Notes under the pieces: generated by a model
Database searches by the model: none
What the model was told of the DNA's origin: nothing
Seen by the model: only the letters and a program-made list of their open reading frames with translations
Source of the DNA: Hirudo medicinalis
Taxonomy: Eukaryota > Annelida > Clitellata > Hirudinida > Hirudinidae
Assembly: GCA_011800805.1 (NCBI GenBank)
Contig: MPNW01000469.1
Location: forward strand, 92,444-156,443
DNA length: 64,000 nt
Reading direction: 5' to 3'
In this document: piece by piece, positions 24,411 to 38,043 of the stretch
Layout: the number at the start of each line of letters is the position of its first letter
How positions within the stretch are numbered: the first letter of the stretch is position 1
Position numbers and translations under genes: made by a program

Positions 24411-26473
24411 ATGCTCATATATTAATATCTGAAGCGAATGAAGTTCTCTCAAGTCATCTTGTCGGGATTTCCAAGTCGAGCAAATTTAAACGTCAAAACA
24501 TGGCATTCGTTTTTGTTTGAAAGTTTTAAGTCATATGTCGTACATATTTTGATCCTAAGGCACATCGTTATAAAAATATGGCATGCATGGTTTACCACTT
24601 GATCTGTGTTAGTAATTCACAAAAATATCTTAAAATATACTTATTTATTCAGTACTCGTTGAGGAAATTGGTCATGGTCAAGAATGCTTTGAAGAAAGAA
24701 AAAGACGAGAAATCGATATCGGGAAATAAAGAATTCTAGGGGCTTAGGCTAAGCCGCTTAGTGACATGGTTGCTGGAGAAGTGTAACGTAACAATAATAA
24801 CAAGGGAGCATTTCTTTTGACCAGATCGGACGGAATGAATTCCATGACGAGGTTTTCTACTTTAACAAGTATTTGTTTATCCATCCTTATCTGAGTTTAT
24901 AGGAATTCGCCTTATAATATAACCTAACTATACACAGTGAAATCCTTCACGATTAATCAAATATTCTGCCATCATCTTAAGGACCACAATGACCAATAAC
25001 ATTAGCATTTGAATGTAACTAAACAATATATTAACTACTAATGAAATTAGGGCTAATTAGAAACGAAATTACCAGTAGGAAAAATGAGTACACATAAAAA
25101 TAATTTGCATTGGAATATGTNAATATGTCTTTATATAAGTCATGTTATTATGCACAACAAAATATCTTGGGGAAGAAATATCTATCACATACCAACCCAA
25201 CTATTGGTTTGCAGACTGCTGTAAAAGTTTCAGATCCAATCACCCAATCAAGATTCAGACATGGTTTTTGGAAACTGAGATTTAGGACTTTTTACTCAGT
25301 TTTTTAGGACCTAAATTATTAACATAAATACAGGTATTTAGACTTTATTGTTTTTATAGACTTTAGATTTTTAATACAAAATAGAAATATTTGAAGGCTG
25401 AAAATATCAATTTATTGACACAAAATTCAATACTTAAGCTCTCCTTCTAAATTTGCAATTTCTGCAGCTATTGCCTCACTATATTTTTCTTAGGCTGTTG
25501 GCCTGGACCAATAGATCCACGTTCCTGGTTGTGATATTTTCCATCATTAATCTGCGAAATTCATTGCCTCATAAATCTCGATCATGTTTTAATGTTTTCA
25601 GTTTCTTTCACAACTCATTTCATCTGCTTTTCATTTTTAGCTGCAGCTACCTTTCTTCCTGATCTAAAGTGTCCAAATAAAAGTGATGCCTCTGCCTTGA
25701 AGCTTTGCAATGACCAATAAGAGATTTATCAATTTTGAAATTACTAACATTCAAACATTGTTGCTGCGATCCCTTCTTCTTGCAGTTAACCTTCTCTTTT
25801 TGATTTTCACAGAGCTCTTATTTATGGATAAGCCCCTTTCACGAAATGTCTGACTGTGGCTTAACTTTAACAACTTTCTGTTTTTCTACAGGAATTTGTA
25901 GTCATCATGACTCCCCATGTGCTCCTTGAAAAAATAGATACTTGGGTTCCTTTTACAGGTGCCAAGAATTAGCCTCTTGGAGTTACCATTGAAAGAACAA
26001 ACTCCAGGCATAATTGGCAGTGTTATCAAAACAGACAAGCGATCTTATTACAACACTTAATTGTGTTACCGTGTACAGCTAGAACAAAGAGAAACCCTGA
26101 GTAATTTAAAATTTTAAAATCTTTTAACTTCCCCCATTTTTTAAAGACTTTTTGGTACTAAAAATCCAAGTTTCAGAAATTTAGGACTTTTTAGGGCCTG
26201 TACGAACCATGCCAATCCAATATCAACCCCACTGTAACACACATAGTGCTTATCATATTGCTTGCTTTTATTTTCCTTCTGATTAGAGTTTAAAATAAAT
26301 TAGTAAAACCCAAGTTCCTCAAATCGAACACCCAAGAGTCTAACGTTCAAACAAAGAATTTCTCCAATAATTTTTAACCTTCAACAACGTTTATGAAGAA
26401 TTGCATGTTACCTAACATTTAACCAAATAATGTGATGACAAAAGCAGATGCCAGTCAACTCCAGTAATAAAGA

Positions 26474-28665
<2,192 letters not shown>

Positions 28666-31600
28666 ATGGACAGATCAAGCGTGATTTCTAACAAATTTGG
28701 ATTACCTGTGCGACAGGTTTGTGTTATTATTACGTATAATGTAATGTCATTATGATGGTTAGGTTATTACATATAATCATAGTAACAAAGTCTTTTTATT
28801 TAAAAAGAGACACCTTCGTAATCTTAGAAGTATATTGATTAGAAATATATGTCCAAAAGATGCTATCGAAAGTACTGAGGACCTTTGTAGATGTTCATTT
28901 TTTTTTACACTTCATGAAGACTGCAATTCATTAGGTTTGTGTTTCTGGTTAAAAACATCAGCATCTAAGCTTAGTGTTGGCCTTTTTTTTTTAGCTTACT
29001 ACACAAGCTCAAAGGCTACAGGAACACTGGCGAGTGGAGATTAGCTATTTTGTGACATTCATTTGCATTCAGTCACCATACAAGTTTAATCTATCATTAG
29101 TTGCTAGTCTTAAATTGCATACATTTATATGTTTAAATTTATATGTTTTCACATCTGTGTGATTTGCTTTAAGAAGAAATGCTTTTTGTTTAATTGGCTT
29201 TAGTACCACAGTTGTTAGAATTATGATAACTACATGTATGAGATTCTGCTTTAAGCTTGTAATGAGCTGTTGCATTCTTACAGAATCCAGTTTGGAGGAA
29301 AATAAACTTCACAAAAAATGTTTGCAGTCATACTCTATCCAGAAGTTTTAATAGTGAATGTATGAAGTTTATCTGACATTTGTGACAAAATTTAAGTGAT
29401 TGTCTTCATGCTGATAACATGTTTGAAAGAAATATTTAAGTTTTATTTACTTGATGAGGTAATTGAGATGCCAAGTGTGGATAGTTTAGTTGTCATGTTT
29501 ATTAGTCAAACAAATGAGATTGGATGTCTCAATCATTCAGCAGAGTTTGGCTGTATAAATGTAGGAACAGTCGATTGAAATATTCAGCAATTAGATGAAT
29601 GATTTAAGTTGAAAATAATTGAGTTTTGTTTATTTCAATTTTTTACATTCATGGTTTAATTATCTATTACAATCGAGCCAATAATATTATTTGTTTTTGT
29701 AGCAGTCTGTATAAGGGTTTGGATGACTGAAGATTGTGTGAAAGCTGATGACGCAGAGGTGATAGTTAGGTGGGATGTCAATTTCTCCAGTCTCGTTCCA
29801 CTGGAAAAGGAGGTTGGGTGACTTGTTCCAAATGAATTTTCTCAGATAATGGATTTTCATTTTAAGAACTATTTTAAAAAAATTTGAAGCATAACTTGTA
29901 AGTAATGACCATGAATTGTTTACAGCATTTGATCTCAGGTTGCAATGTGATATTGATTGAGTTTGACAGTGGCCTCTACACTGCACCATTCGAAGACAAG
30001 GTTTAAATTTCAATTGAAAAGATGACATTTCTTTGTTAGTCATGTTATTCAAATAAGAAATTGTTTGTGTCATGTGAATCTGATGTGCTTTTACTAATTG
30101 TGATGAACGACAATGTGCACTACAGGTAATCATTCCATCGAAAACACCTGAAGTTAGTTTGAACCTTCAGGGCTCGAGAATGTCATACAGGTTGAATTCA
30201 TTGAAAAGGTGCATTACTCATATTTTTCAGTCTTTTTTGTTTAAAAATGAAACATATTGGATGAGTGTAATTAATAATAGAGGGAATAATTGCATTCTAA
30301 TTTACTATAAAATGATTGCATCGTGACTATTACGTAACCCGTGTCAAGTAAACCTAAGATATCTGCATGTGCAATTTAGGCACTGACAACCACCAAATTT
30401 CTTTAAATTGTGATAAAAATATTCCTTTTGTGATATCCTTAAATTACATTGAAGGTTACAACTGACCATTCGAGCCATCAGTGAAGTGAAGCTTAAATCT
30501 GAGGGAGTCAAATCAGTTATTTCTGGCATCCTCAACAAGAACAGAGCCATTGAAGGACAAGTTTGTCTCAATTTGATAAAATTAATTTAAATTCTAAATT
30601 TCTGACCAATGAGGAATTTTTGAATATTTTTATTTTTCTCGTGCGGAGGATACTTGAAAAAAGTTATAAACAAATTGAATTGAAACGTGGCTTAAATTCA
30701 ACTGCAACATGATATTTTGCTGTGAAAAAGAAACTCAAACCTTTCCTTAGGAGAGCATTTTTTGCAATGATTAGTTTTACTTTAATTTAGAATAAAAAAG
30801 TCATTGTGATGATTATGATGACAATGTTGTTGATGATAGTGATGACAGAAATGACAACGATGCAAATGCTTTCCCAGCAGAAAGAGGGAATCGAGAGCAT
30901 GAGATGTCGCCTCAAAGCCATGAGATTGGAACTCATGTCGAGATGTCGGCACCTGAATAACATCGAAAATCTTTGCGAATCACAACGATCCATGAATGAA
31001 ATTGACGGTCAGTTTGATGAAGTCTACAAATTGATTTTAGTTAGTTGCATTGTAGATGATTAGGAATTTGTTGTCCCTCATGTCCTTGTTTAAAATAAAT
31101 ACTCCCAATATTATCCTATAAAATATGTAATTTGTTTGCATTTCTTTTTATGTCTCTAATCGTTGTTTCTTGAAGACCTTGCCTTGAAAGAGAAATATAG
31201 TAAACTTAAAAACTCCTGGGAGTTGCTCCAAGGTAAAAAGAGAAGTTATTTTGGTGTGAGGTCAGTGTTAAAGAGTTTCTAATTTCTGCTTTAATTTGAC
31301 CGATAACTTTAGATATGACCCTCATGATTAGGTCATGTCAGGTGTGATTGATGTATAGTTCGAATCATGTCTGATATTATTTGTAATCACATTAACACTG
31401 AGACCTCAAAATTAGTTGGTGACAATTAATTTGAGTTTGTTCGTGGACGCAAGCCTTGGCAAAATCAACAATTTAAAATCTCCTAAAATAAAACACAAAA
31501 GTCTTTTGGCAGGGATCAGCTGATTCACACAGGTGCAAGACTGGTCAGGAGAAGGAAACAACTGTTAACCGACATGACCTCCATTTATCCGATAACCAAA

Positions 31601-33629
31601 GATTCCGTGAGTTTTTAAAAGCATTAATTCGAACAGAGTGCAACGAAATGTTAGCAGCGAATAAACTCGTGATTGTGGTTGTTGAAGGTCAGAGAGAAAT
31701 ATTTCATTGCTGGAGTGCATCTGCCTAATTCAGAAGAGTTATCAGGTTTAAGTGATTTCAAATCAACCCAATTCGTTGGTTACTTTGTATCGATGGATTT
31801 ATTTATATTCACACAAATATCAGGTCATGACGAGATAATGCTTGGGGTTGCTCTTGGTTTCACCTGCCACCTGGTGACATTCATCAGCATGTTCCTGGAC
31901 GTGCCCCTCCGATATCCCATCGAGCACAGAGGTTCAAGGTCGACCATCCAAGACAATATAATCGACATACTGTCTGATAAGGAGAGGGAGTCAGTCGTCT
32001 ACTTGTTACTTTGTCGTTATAATATTATATTTCACTAATATATTTCACTTTATTATTATGCCTGCATGAGTAAATGAATAAGATATTATTATAAACTTGA
32101 CACCTTGTCTTTATTCTCAGTAACAATCTTGTTGCATCATGCTAACATTTTGTTTACAATGTCACCATCCTGAAAATTCAACTAGAGAAGTTATATATGT
32201 GTTGCATAATCATTTGCTTCTAGTAATTGTAAATCAACTTTACATCATTATTTTTCAGTTTCCCTTTGTATGCTAAGGGTAGAGAAAGGTATCAGTTTGA
32301 ATATGCAGTCTACATTCTTAACAAAAACATTGTGCAAGTGAGCAACCAGTTCTTGTGCTGCTTCAATTTGTTTGTAAATTATTACATCCTTTCAAACTTC
32401 AGCTTCGCCATTACTGTGGCATGTCAACATCTGGTTTGGGCTCGACACTTTTCAACTTGTACACTCTGCTTAATGACAAACTGGGCGTTGTCAAGTAAGT
32501 TATGTGTGACTTTATTTCATTGCATTGCAGAATTATGATTGTAAAATTTACAATTTTTTATATGTAAATAATTTCTCAACCATTCATTTTTCCCAGAACA
32601 ACAAGGAGTAATGCATTTGCTAGCCAGCATGTTGTTGTGCCTCCAAGCTTTGGAGGTCCACTGCCAAGTTCTTTGAGTGGAACGTCAACTAGCACCTCTC
32701 TTACAATTCCCTCCAATATTGCTTTAACATCACCTTCTGTGCTAGTCGCTTCGGATCTCTTTCTTGATTCTATATCGACCCCATCACCTCCCCAGACACA
32801 TGCCGTAAACATCGTTACCCCGACTGCAAATATTTTCAGTTCCGTCACCGACATTCCCCATCTCTCTTCGTCGGTACCGACGCCGAGCGATGCGTCAAAC
32901 GACGAAGTTGCCCTCGCAAGAGTGAACACTTCCATTATCAAACTTATTTCGACCAGAAGTTTGTCTCCGAGCGTGGAGTCACTGACATCTAGTCGAGACG
33001 GAGATGGTTTCTTCAGACGTAAACTAAAAGCTTTCAAATTGTTCAGAACATCTTCTGCAATGTCTGTAAATTCGAGTCCTGCTTTGTCGAAATGCAATTC
33101 AAAGTTCCGCTTGATTGAGTCGTCGGAGTTGCTGCACAGTGAAGTCTGTAATTCATCTGAAACCAATTCAAGTGTAATTGTGGTTAACAAAGACCTGGTC
33201 TCCGGTGACGATGACAACAAACCCACCATAACTCATCCCAACACATCAGAATTTCCAGTCACAGATAGTACTTGTACAGATGCAACTTTAAATGAAGTAA
33301 TATCAAAGCTTGGAGATATGCTCAGAGTATCTGAAAATCAAAATGTTACCGACAACCTCTGCCCGCCTTTAGATTCGGAAAGATCTCGAGTTGAAGAGGG
33401 TTTGGTCGCACAAGTTCAAAATATAACAGATGCTAACACTCCTCCCTGTAATGGAATGGAGAGAGATGTGACTGTCACTATACTGAACGCACCCCTAGGA
33501 AGTTCAGTCGCTCCAGCCGATCTGCCCATTTGCATTGGATCGAGTCCTTTGGTCTTCAGAAATCTTATGACCAACACTGTTGAAACTCCAGATAATTGTT
33601 TGTCCTCTGAAGATGAGATGGTCCAATGA
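28666..33629 (+). CDS. UVRAG: UV radiation resistance-associated protein (Vps38-like)
   Basis: Subunit of the Beclin-1/Vps34 PI3-kinase complex II in endosome and autophagosome maturation. Sixteen phase-consistent exons give 797 residues (human 699): 28666–28716, 28808–28934, 28995–29029, 29284–29353, 29703–29812, 29926–30000, 30126–30208, 30455–30560, 30878–31007, 31176–31260, 31513–31606, 31688–31745, 31824–31989, 32259–32337, 32403–32494 and 32597–33629. Landmarks are RHLRNL and NPVWR of the N-terminal C2 region, a central coiled coil, then [33 protein letters not shown] and [20 protein letters not shown] of the C-terminal conserved domain. The 344-codon last exon is Ser/Thr-rich, disordered-looking and poorly conserved. 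The donor of exon 3 is GC rather than GT. The exact first exon is the least certain part. Confidence 0.93.
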
Positions 33630-33798
33630 GTTAAAGTCCTATGGAAGTTAACTTAAATAGAGTAATTTTTGTTAATTATCAATTAGCTATTTAATTTTCT
33701 AACATCAATCATCCAAGTTGTCTAATTCTAGTTAAAGCTTTGTGACATTGAAATGCAGTTTGTATTCCTCAAGATGTTCATGCTAGGTGTTTTTACAA

Positions 33799-33804
33799 AA
33801 TAAA
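33799..33804 (+). terminator. UVRAG poly(A) signal
   Basis: AATAAA lies 170 bases after the stop codon, followed by a T/G-rich stretch. Confidence 0.6.
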
Positions 33805-35164
33805 GGTTGATGTGCTTTAAGTGAAACACTGGTTTGGCATGCCATTCACTTATTTTCTAATGATTTAAATTTTTTATTTTTTATATCAATATTAAACTTT
33901 ACACGGAGCTTAGTTTTTGCTGATATTCAGGGTTGGAAATAAAAGATGCGAGAATGAGTAGGTACGACAGGGACAACGAAGTATCTTCAAGCCTCTAACA
34001 CTGTAGAACAATCGAACGAACGAATAAGCAAGCAAGCAAAAAACTAAACTTGCAGCAGCCAAAAATGAAACCAAAGGAGCGGATTGAAACGTTAAAATGC
34101 GAGGAGACTCACAATAGCGAGCAATGCCTTCTGTCAGAATACGGGGACGTCATTTCAGCTTTTCCGAGAGAGGGCAAACCCTCACGCAACTTGAGATGAC
34201 CTATTTTTGCTTCTAGTCAAAATGGAGCAAGAGTCAATCAAAGGGGGAAGGCAACAGGAATCATAGGAGGAAGTTATGGAGAAACGCCCCCAAATGACGT
34301 CCCCGTCCGAATCATTCAATAAATAAATGTACAATCCCTCTTGCGAAAGGTCAGCGAGGTTTCTCACCAGCGGATCACACTAATGTAATAATGTAAAGTT
34401 ATGTGGTGACACGTAGCAGTCATACTGTCATATCTTTCATTTTACACCCGTTTATTCTACTTTACATGTAGTACATATTAAATATTATCTAATGACAAAC
34501 GATATTTGGAATATTTTGTGATTTTATTAAACTTAAATTGTCATTTATTTCTGACGAGACAGATTTAAAAATCTCTGTTGATGTAACAAAATGAACATTC
34601 GTTGCATGACAGCCTCGCGTTGAATGAAGTTATGTAAATTAAATTCACACCTGAAAACGATGGAATTTTTTCCATATGTTGGCGTATTCCATAAATGGCT
34701 TATAAATAATTTACAGCATTACATACTTCTATGGAAAAGAGAATTGGGGCTCAGTTGCACAAAGCTTAATCGATTCACAGTAAAGTCTAGACTTAGTAAA
34801 ATAATAATGATAATAATAAGTCTTCATAACGAGACGTTCAGCGAGCTATAAGTGTGGTTGCTTTGTTTGAGCTCCCCAGTTTAAGCAGTTAAAATTCTTT
34901 AAAGCTTTAAAGTCAATTTTTAAAATTGTCTTAATTGCTCAATGTTGCTCGTGTCCCCTGCCATTACTTTGCATTTCGGTGAACGACTTACTTCCTTAAG
35001 GGAAAATAAAAGCGGAAAGTTGAACCTGCCTACTTGCACCGAAGATTCGTTATTTCTTCCAAAAAAGAAATAGGTTAACCAACTCGACAAATTTGCATTC
35101 CACGGCAGCGTAAGAAATATTACAAGTGATTGAAGAGAGATCGTTGTAATGCAGGTACTTTTTA
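33805..35164. other. UVRAG–Sox intergenic region, left part
   Basis: No gene is recognised. The stretch 34070–34370 is less AT-rich. From about 34900 on, the sequence may be the decayed 3' coding end of the R2-like copy whose tail begins at 35165, but the frames are too broken to assign. Confidence 0.35.
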
Positions 35165-35300
35165 AATGTTGATTGGGCTGTGATTTGCGTATTATGTCCC
35201 GGGGTTCTCTTAGGCCAAGAAAGGGGACTTTAAATATTGGTTGGGGTTCTTGGACTATCTGTAATTGTGTTTGCTCACTTGTTTGGCTGAGAAAATAAAG
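35165..35300 (+). mobile_element. R2-like retrotransposon 3' end, second copy
   Basis: On the plus strand this matches the minus-strand sequence at 8205–8078: GGCTGTGATTT, ATTATGTCCCG, GGTTCTCT, GGGGACTTTAAATATT and the final TTTGGCTGAGAAAA are shared in order. It therefore represents the 3'UTR and tail of the same element family, inserted in the opposite orientation, with an A-rich end at about 35290–35320. Confidence 0.7.
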
Positions 35301-35791
35301 GAAAAAAATAATAAATAATAACTCATCGTAATTATTGTTAAATCGATTAAGACTAAAGTAGTTTGAAAATCTCCCTTCCATCAACTGCTAATGAGACACA
35401 CGTGCTACACATTTTCGATCTTACATTAGACGATAGACCTTGAAGGAAAATCTTTCTAAGAACTCGAGGCGATCTTTCGAATAAAAGTCCGACGCATTGA
35501 GTCTGCTTAATGCATTTAGGGACCCTGCTTGGAGACAAGTTTCGCTATTCATTCGCACATCCAAATCCATTTATGTTCTGAAGAGATGGCAACTTCTCTC
35601 TAGAGTCCGAGCTTCATAAAAAAAAAACCCTCCAGGCATGTAAAGGAGATTTTAATATTTGAAGAGTTTAAAAAATATGTTTAATGGCTAAAACATAGTT
35701 TGAATGAGTCAGCTTATTAAGTTTGTGGCGTTGATTTTCTTACATAACTGCAAGTTAAAGGCAAAAATTAATTAAATTGGAAAATAAATAT

Positions 35792-36993
35792 TTACTGCAG
35801 TACTTTTTGATTTGGTCCGTAATTAAAATTAATGTATTCGTCTGAAACATCGTTGCTATGATGTAAATAATCGCTGCGTAAGTTCCATGGCGTCCTGGAT
35901 TTTGGAGTGCCGGTTAGCAGACGGTTCACGTCTGATACGTCGGGCTGATGGCTGCCAGAATTTTGGAGTTGATTTGCTTGAAAATAACATTGTTGTTGGT
36001 ATTTGTTGAAAATTGTCGCATCATTTTTCGAACAATGCATATCTGGGGAATAGTAACATCGGATGTTCTGAGATGCCGTGTAGGAGTTAGCAAACCTTAG
36101 GTCGTTAAAGCCGCTGTAATCAAAACCACCTGGAACTTGAAAGCCGAAGTTCATTTTATTGCTGAAATCTGCGGCTTGGTCGTTAAAAGCATGTCGGAGA
36201 TTTTGTCCATATGACGTTGAAAAACAGCATTGAACAGGAGCCAAGGGAGAAGATACATTAATACATCGATCGTTAAACATGGTGAAGTCGTCTTCCATAG
36301 ACGTTCCTTGTCTCAGAGATTTGTTGGCTTTCCGCTTGGTCTGTATTTGTAGTCTGGATGTTCTTTGAGGTGGTTGGCTCTCAGTCTTTTGGCCTCGTCG
36401 ATGAAGGGCATCTTTTCAGATTCGTCCAATGCTTTCCACTCAACGCCTAACCTCTTTGAGATTTCGGAATTGTGCATCTTCGGAAAATCTGTTGCCATGT
36501 CACGTCGTCTCCTTCTCGACCACACCATGAAAGCGTTCATCGGGCGTTTCACTTTGACGCCTGAAATCGTGCTGGAGTTGCAGGCGGATGCGCCTGAGGG
36601 TTTGTGGCGATCCTGGCATTGTTCTGAACCTTCTACTTTCGTTATTTGACTTTTGTTTTGTGTCTTCAATTTGTCCTTTTCCCTGCGCGGTCGTTCGTTT
36701 GGGCAAGCTTTCATTTGAACGTTCTTTTCGTTGTCGATATTATCCCTTGTTGGTTCTGATTGATTTCCTTCCGCTTCCTGTTTCACGTGATTGGTTTCGA
36801 AATCCCTGATTCCCTGGGCAAAGTTGTCTTGATCGGTTCCATTGTGGTAAACACCGGAGTAAAAGGGTTCGGCCTCAACCCTGGGAGGTAAGTGATGGGG
36901 TATGTGAAGACGAGATTCTTCTGCATTGAGAGCGTCGGCATTCTGGAGAGAGGCATAGTTGAAGCCCGAATAGTACTGGAATTGCTGGAACAT
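35792..36993 (-). CDS. SoxB-like HMG-box transcription factor with a frameshift
   Basis: Sox-family DNA-binding protein, intronless like many SoxB genes. From the ATG at 36993 the first frame runs 226 residues to a stop at 36313. It contains an Asp/Glu- and Asn-rich N-terminus and a near-complete HMG box ([55 protein letters not shown]). Immediately after YKYRP the frame is lost. Shifting by one base at about 36336 restores a Lys/Arg-rich stretch typical of Sox proteins directly after the box and opens about 170 more residues to a stop at 35792, which would total about 400 residues. This is either a sequencing or assembly deletion in a short A-run or a true frameshift. The box is diverged from typical SoxB, with five consecutive Arg after WS. 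Confidence 0.85.
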
Positions 36994-38043
36994 ATGGATT
37001 GTTTATCTGTGAAGGCCACTTAAAAGTACAGTAACTGCCTTTCGTTCAGAAAGCGCTATATCGAGTTTTTTTAAAAGTTCATTATGGCACGATAACCTGC
37101 TTTTGCAAACGATTAGCTTTGAATAGTCGCGCATGTAGTGCCTTTTCAACAGGCTCCTTTTATCTATTCAAAGTTTAAGAATTCTTTACAATGGATTCAT
37201 CTCGCACCTAAATAGGGACTTCAATATAAACTGGAATGATGTTGTAAGAGAGCGCGTTCTTCGTTCCTATTGGTCAACGTTCTACGCCGTTCTGCCATTG
37301 GCCAGTTCTGGTCACTCGAGGACTGCTCTCGTTCGGCCTGCCTACATGACACATTATGACAGCCATTATCGTTCGTCGCTTCAAACATAAAATGACATTT
37401 TCTGTTTCCACGCTTTGCTTGGCTATTTTTGTAAAGCGTGGTAATAAAACCATTAATAATTGTCCGGAATTAGTTGCGAAGGTACCTACTAATTTGAAAT
37501 TTAATTTCAAGTTACGCAACAGCCTCCCAAGCTTATTTATGACTGCATCGCACATCGACGGCACCAATGCTGTTTCCTGGCACGAGCCATTAAATGTTCA
37601 AAACGCGGCAGGATGCTCTCGCGTGATTATGTCGCATTTGTTCCAAACCGAAAGCATCCGCTTCCATTGTGGTCACGATTTCCGCCAAATTTTCCACCTC
37701 GCGCGTCCGTTGCCGTGTTGCCAACGACGACCCCGACGCAATAAACATATTACTAGTTTATTCGAATGGTCAAAACTCGGCCTACCTTATGAAGTTACGG
37801 ATTATGCGAGTCAATTAATGCACTTTCGGGGTTCGATCATCCAAACATAAAATATTTCGCTCAAATTGTATCATTGCAATCACTCCAAATTAGAGAGAGA
37901 TGTTTGAAGGTGTTGATTGCACCTATCTTGCTCTTCAAGAATCAGTATAGCATTAGCGTAATAATCAGTAAAAATTTTAAAACCTAGTAAACAAAATTTA
38001 TGGCAACTAAAACATGTCACTGCAAGACCACACATCTTCATTT
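36994..38043. promoter_or_regulatory. Sox upstream region, GC-balanced, with CCAAT boxes
   Basis: The 1 kb between the Sox ATG and the GFM2 stop is less AT-rich than other spacers at 37230–37820. On the Sox strand, CCAAT motifs lie near 37264–37270 and 37299–37305, about 270–310 bases upstream of the ATG. A 9-bp inverted repeat (CCACGCTTT / AAAGCGTGG) lies at 37408–37441. A 31-base block at 37187–37217 recurs in the GFM2/SMIM29 spacer. Long open frames here on both strands show no family likeness. Confidence 0.4.

Larger units (their letters stand above)
19838..26473. other. 6.6-kb gene-poor region with microsatellites
   Basis: No gene is identified. It holds (AAT)n or (AATATT)n runs at about 20255–20324, 23640–23720, 24225–24319 and 24368–24410, and N positions at 24320 and 25121. 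A coding-like island lies at about 21060–21345. A minus-strand stretch with many stops at about 25450–26000 looks like a degenerate coding relic. The remainder is AT-rich single-copy-looking sequence. Confidence 0.5.

Noticed and set aside
25450..26000. Minus-strand stretch that reads like a decayed coding sequence
   Set aside because: Stops every 10–20 codons and no family recognised; only noted as a possible old transposon relic.
29687..30133. 148-codon minus-strand open frame
   Set aside because: Antisense to UVRAG exons 5–7, which are clearly the coding strand.
32576..33229. 217-codon antisense open frame
   Set aside because: Antisense to the UVRAG last exon, whose sense frame is joined in phase to the conserved domain.
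37356..37850. 164-codon plus-strand open frame upstream of Sox
   Set aside because: No family likeness, no splice or promoter context, no obvious codon bias; more likely chance openness in GC-balanced regulatory DNA.
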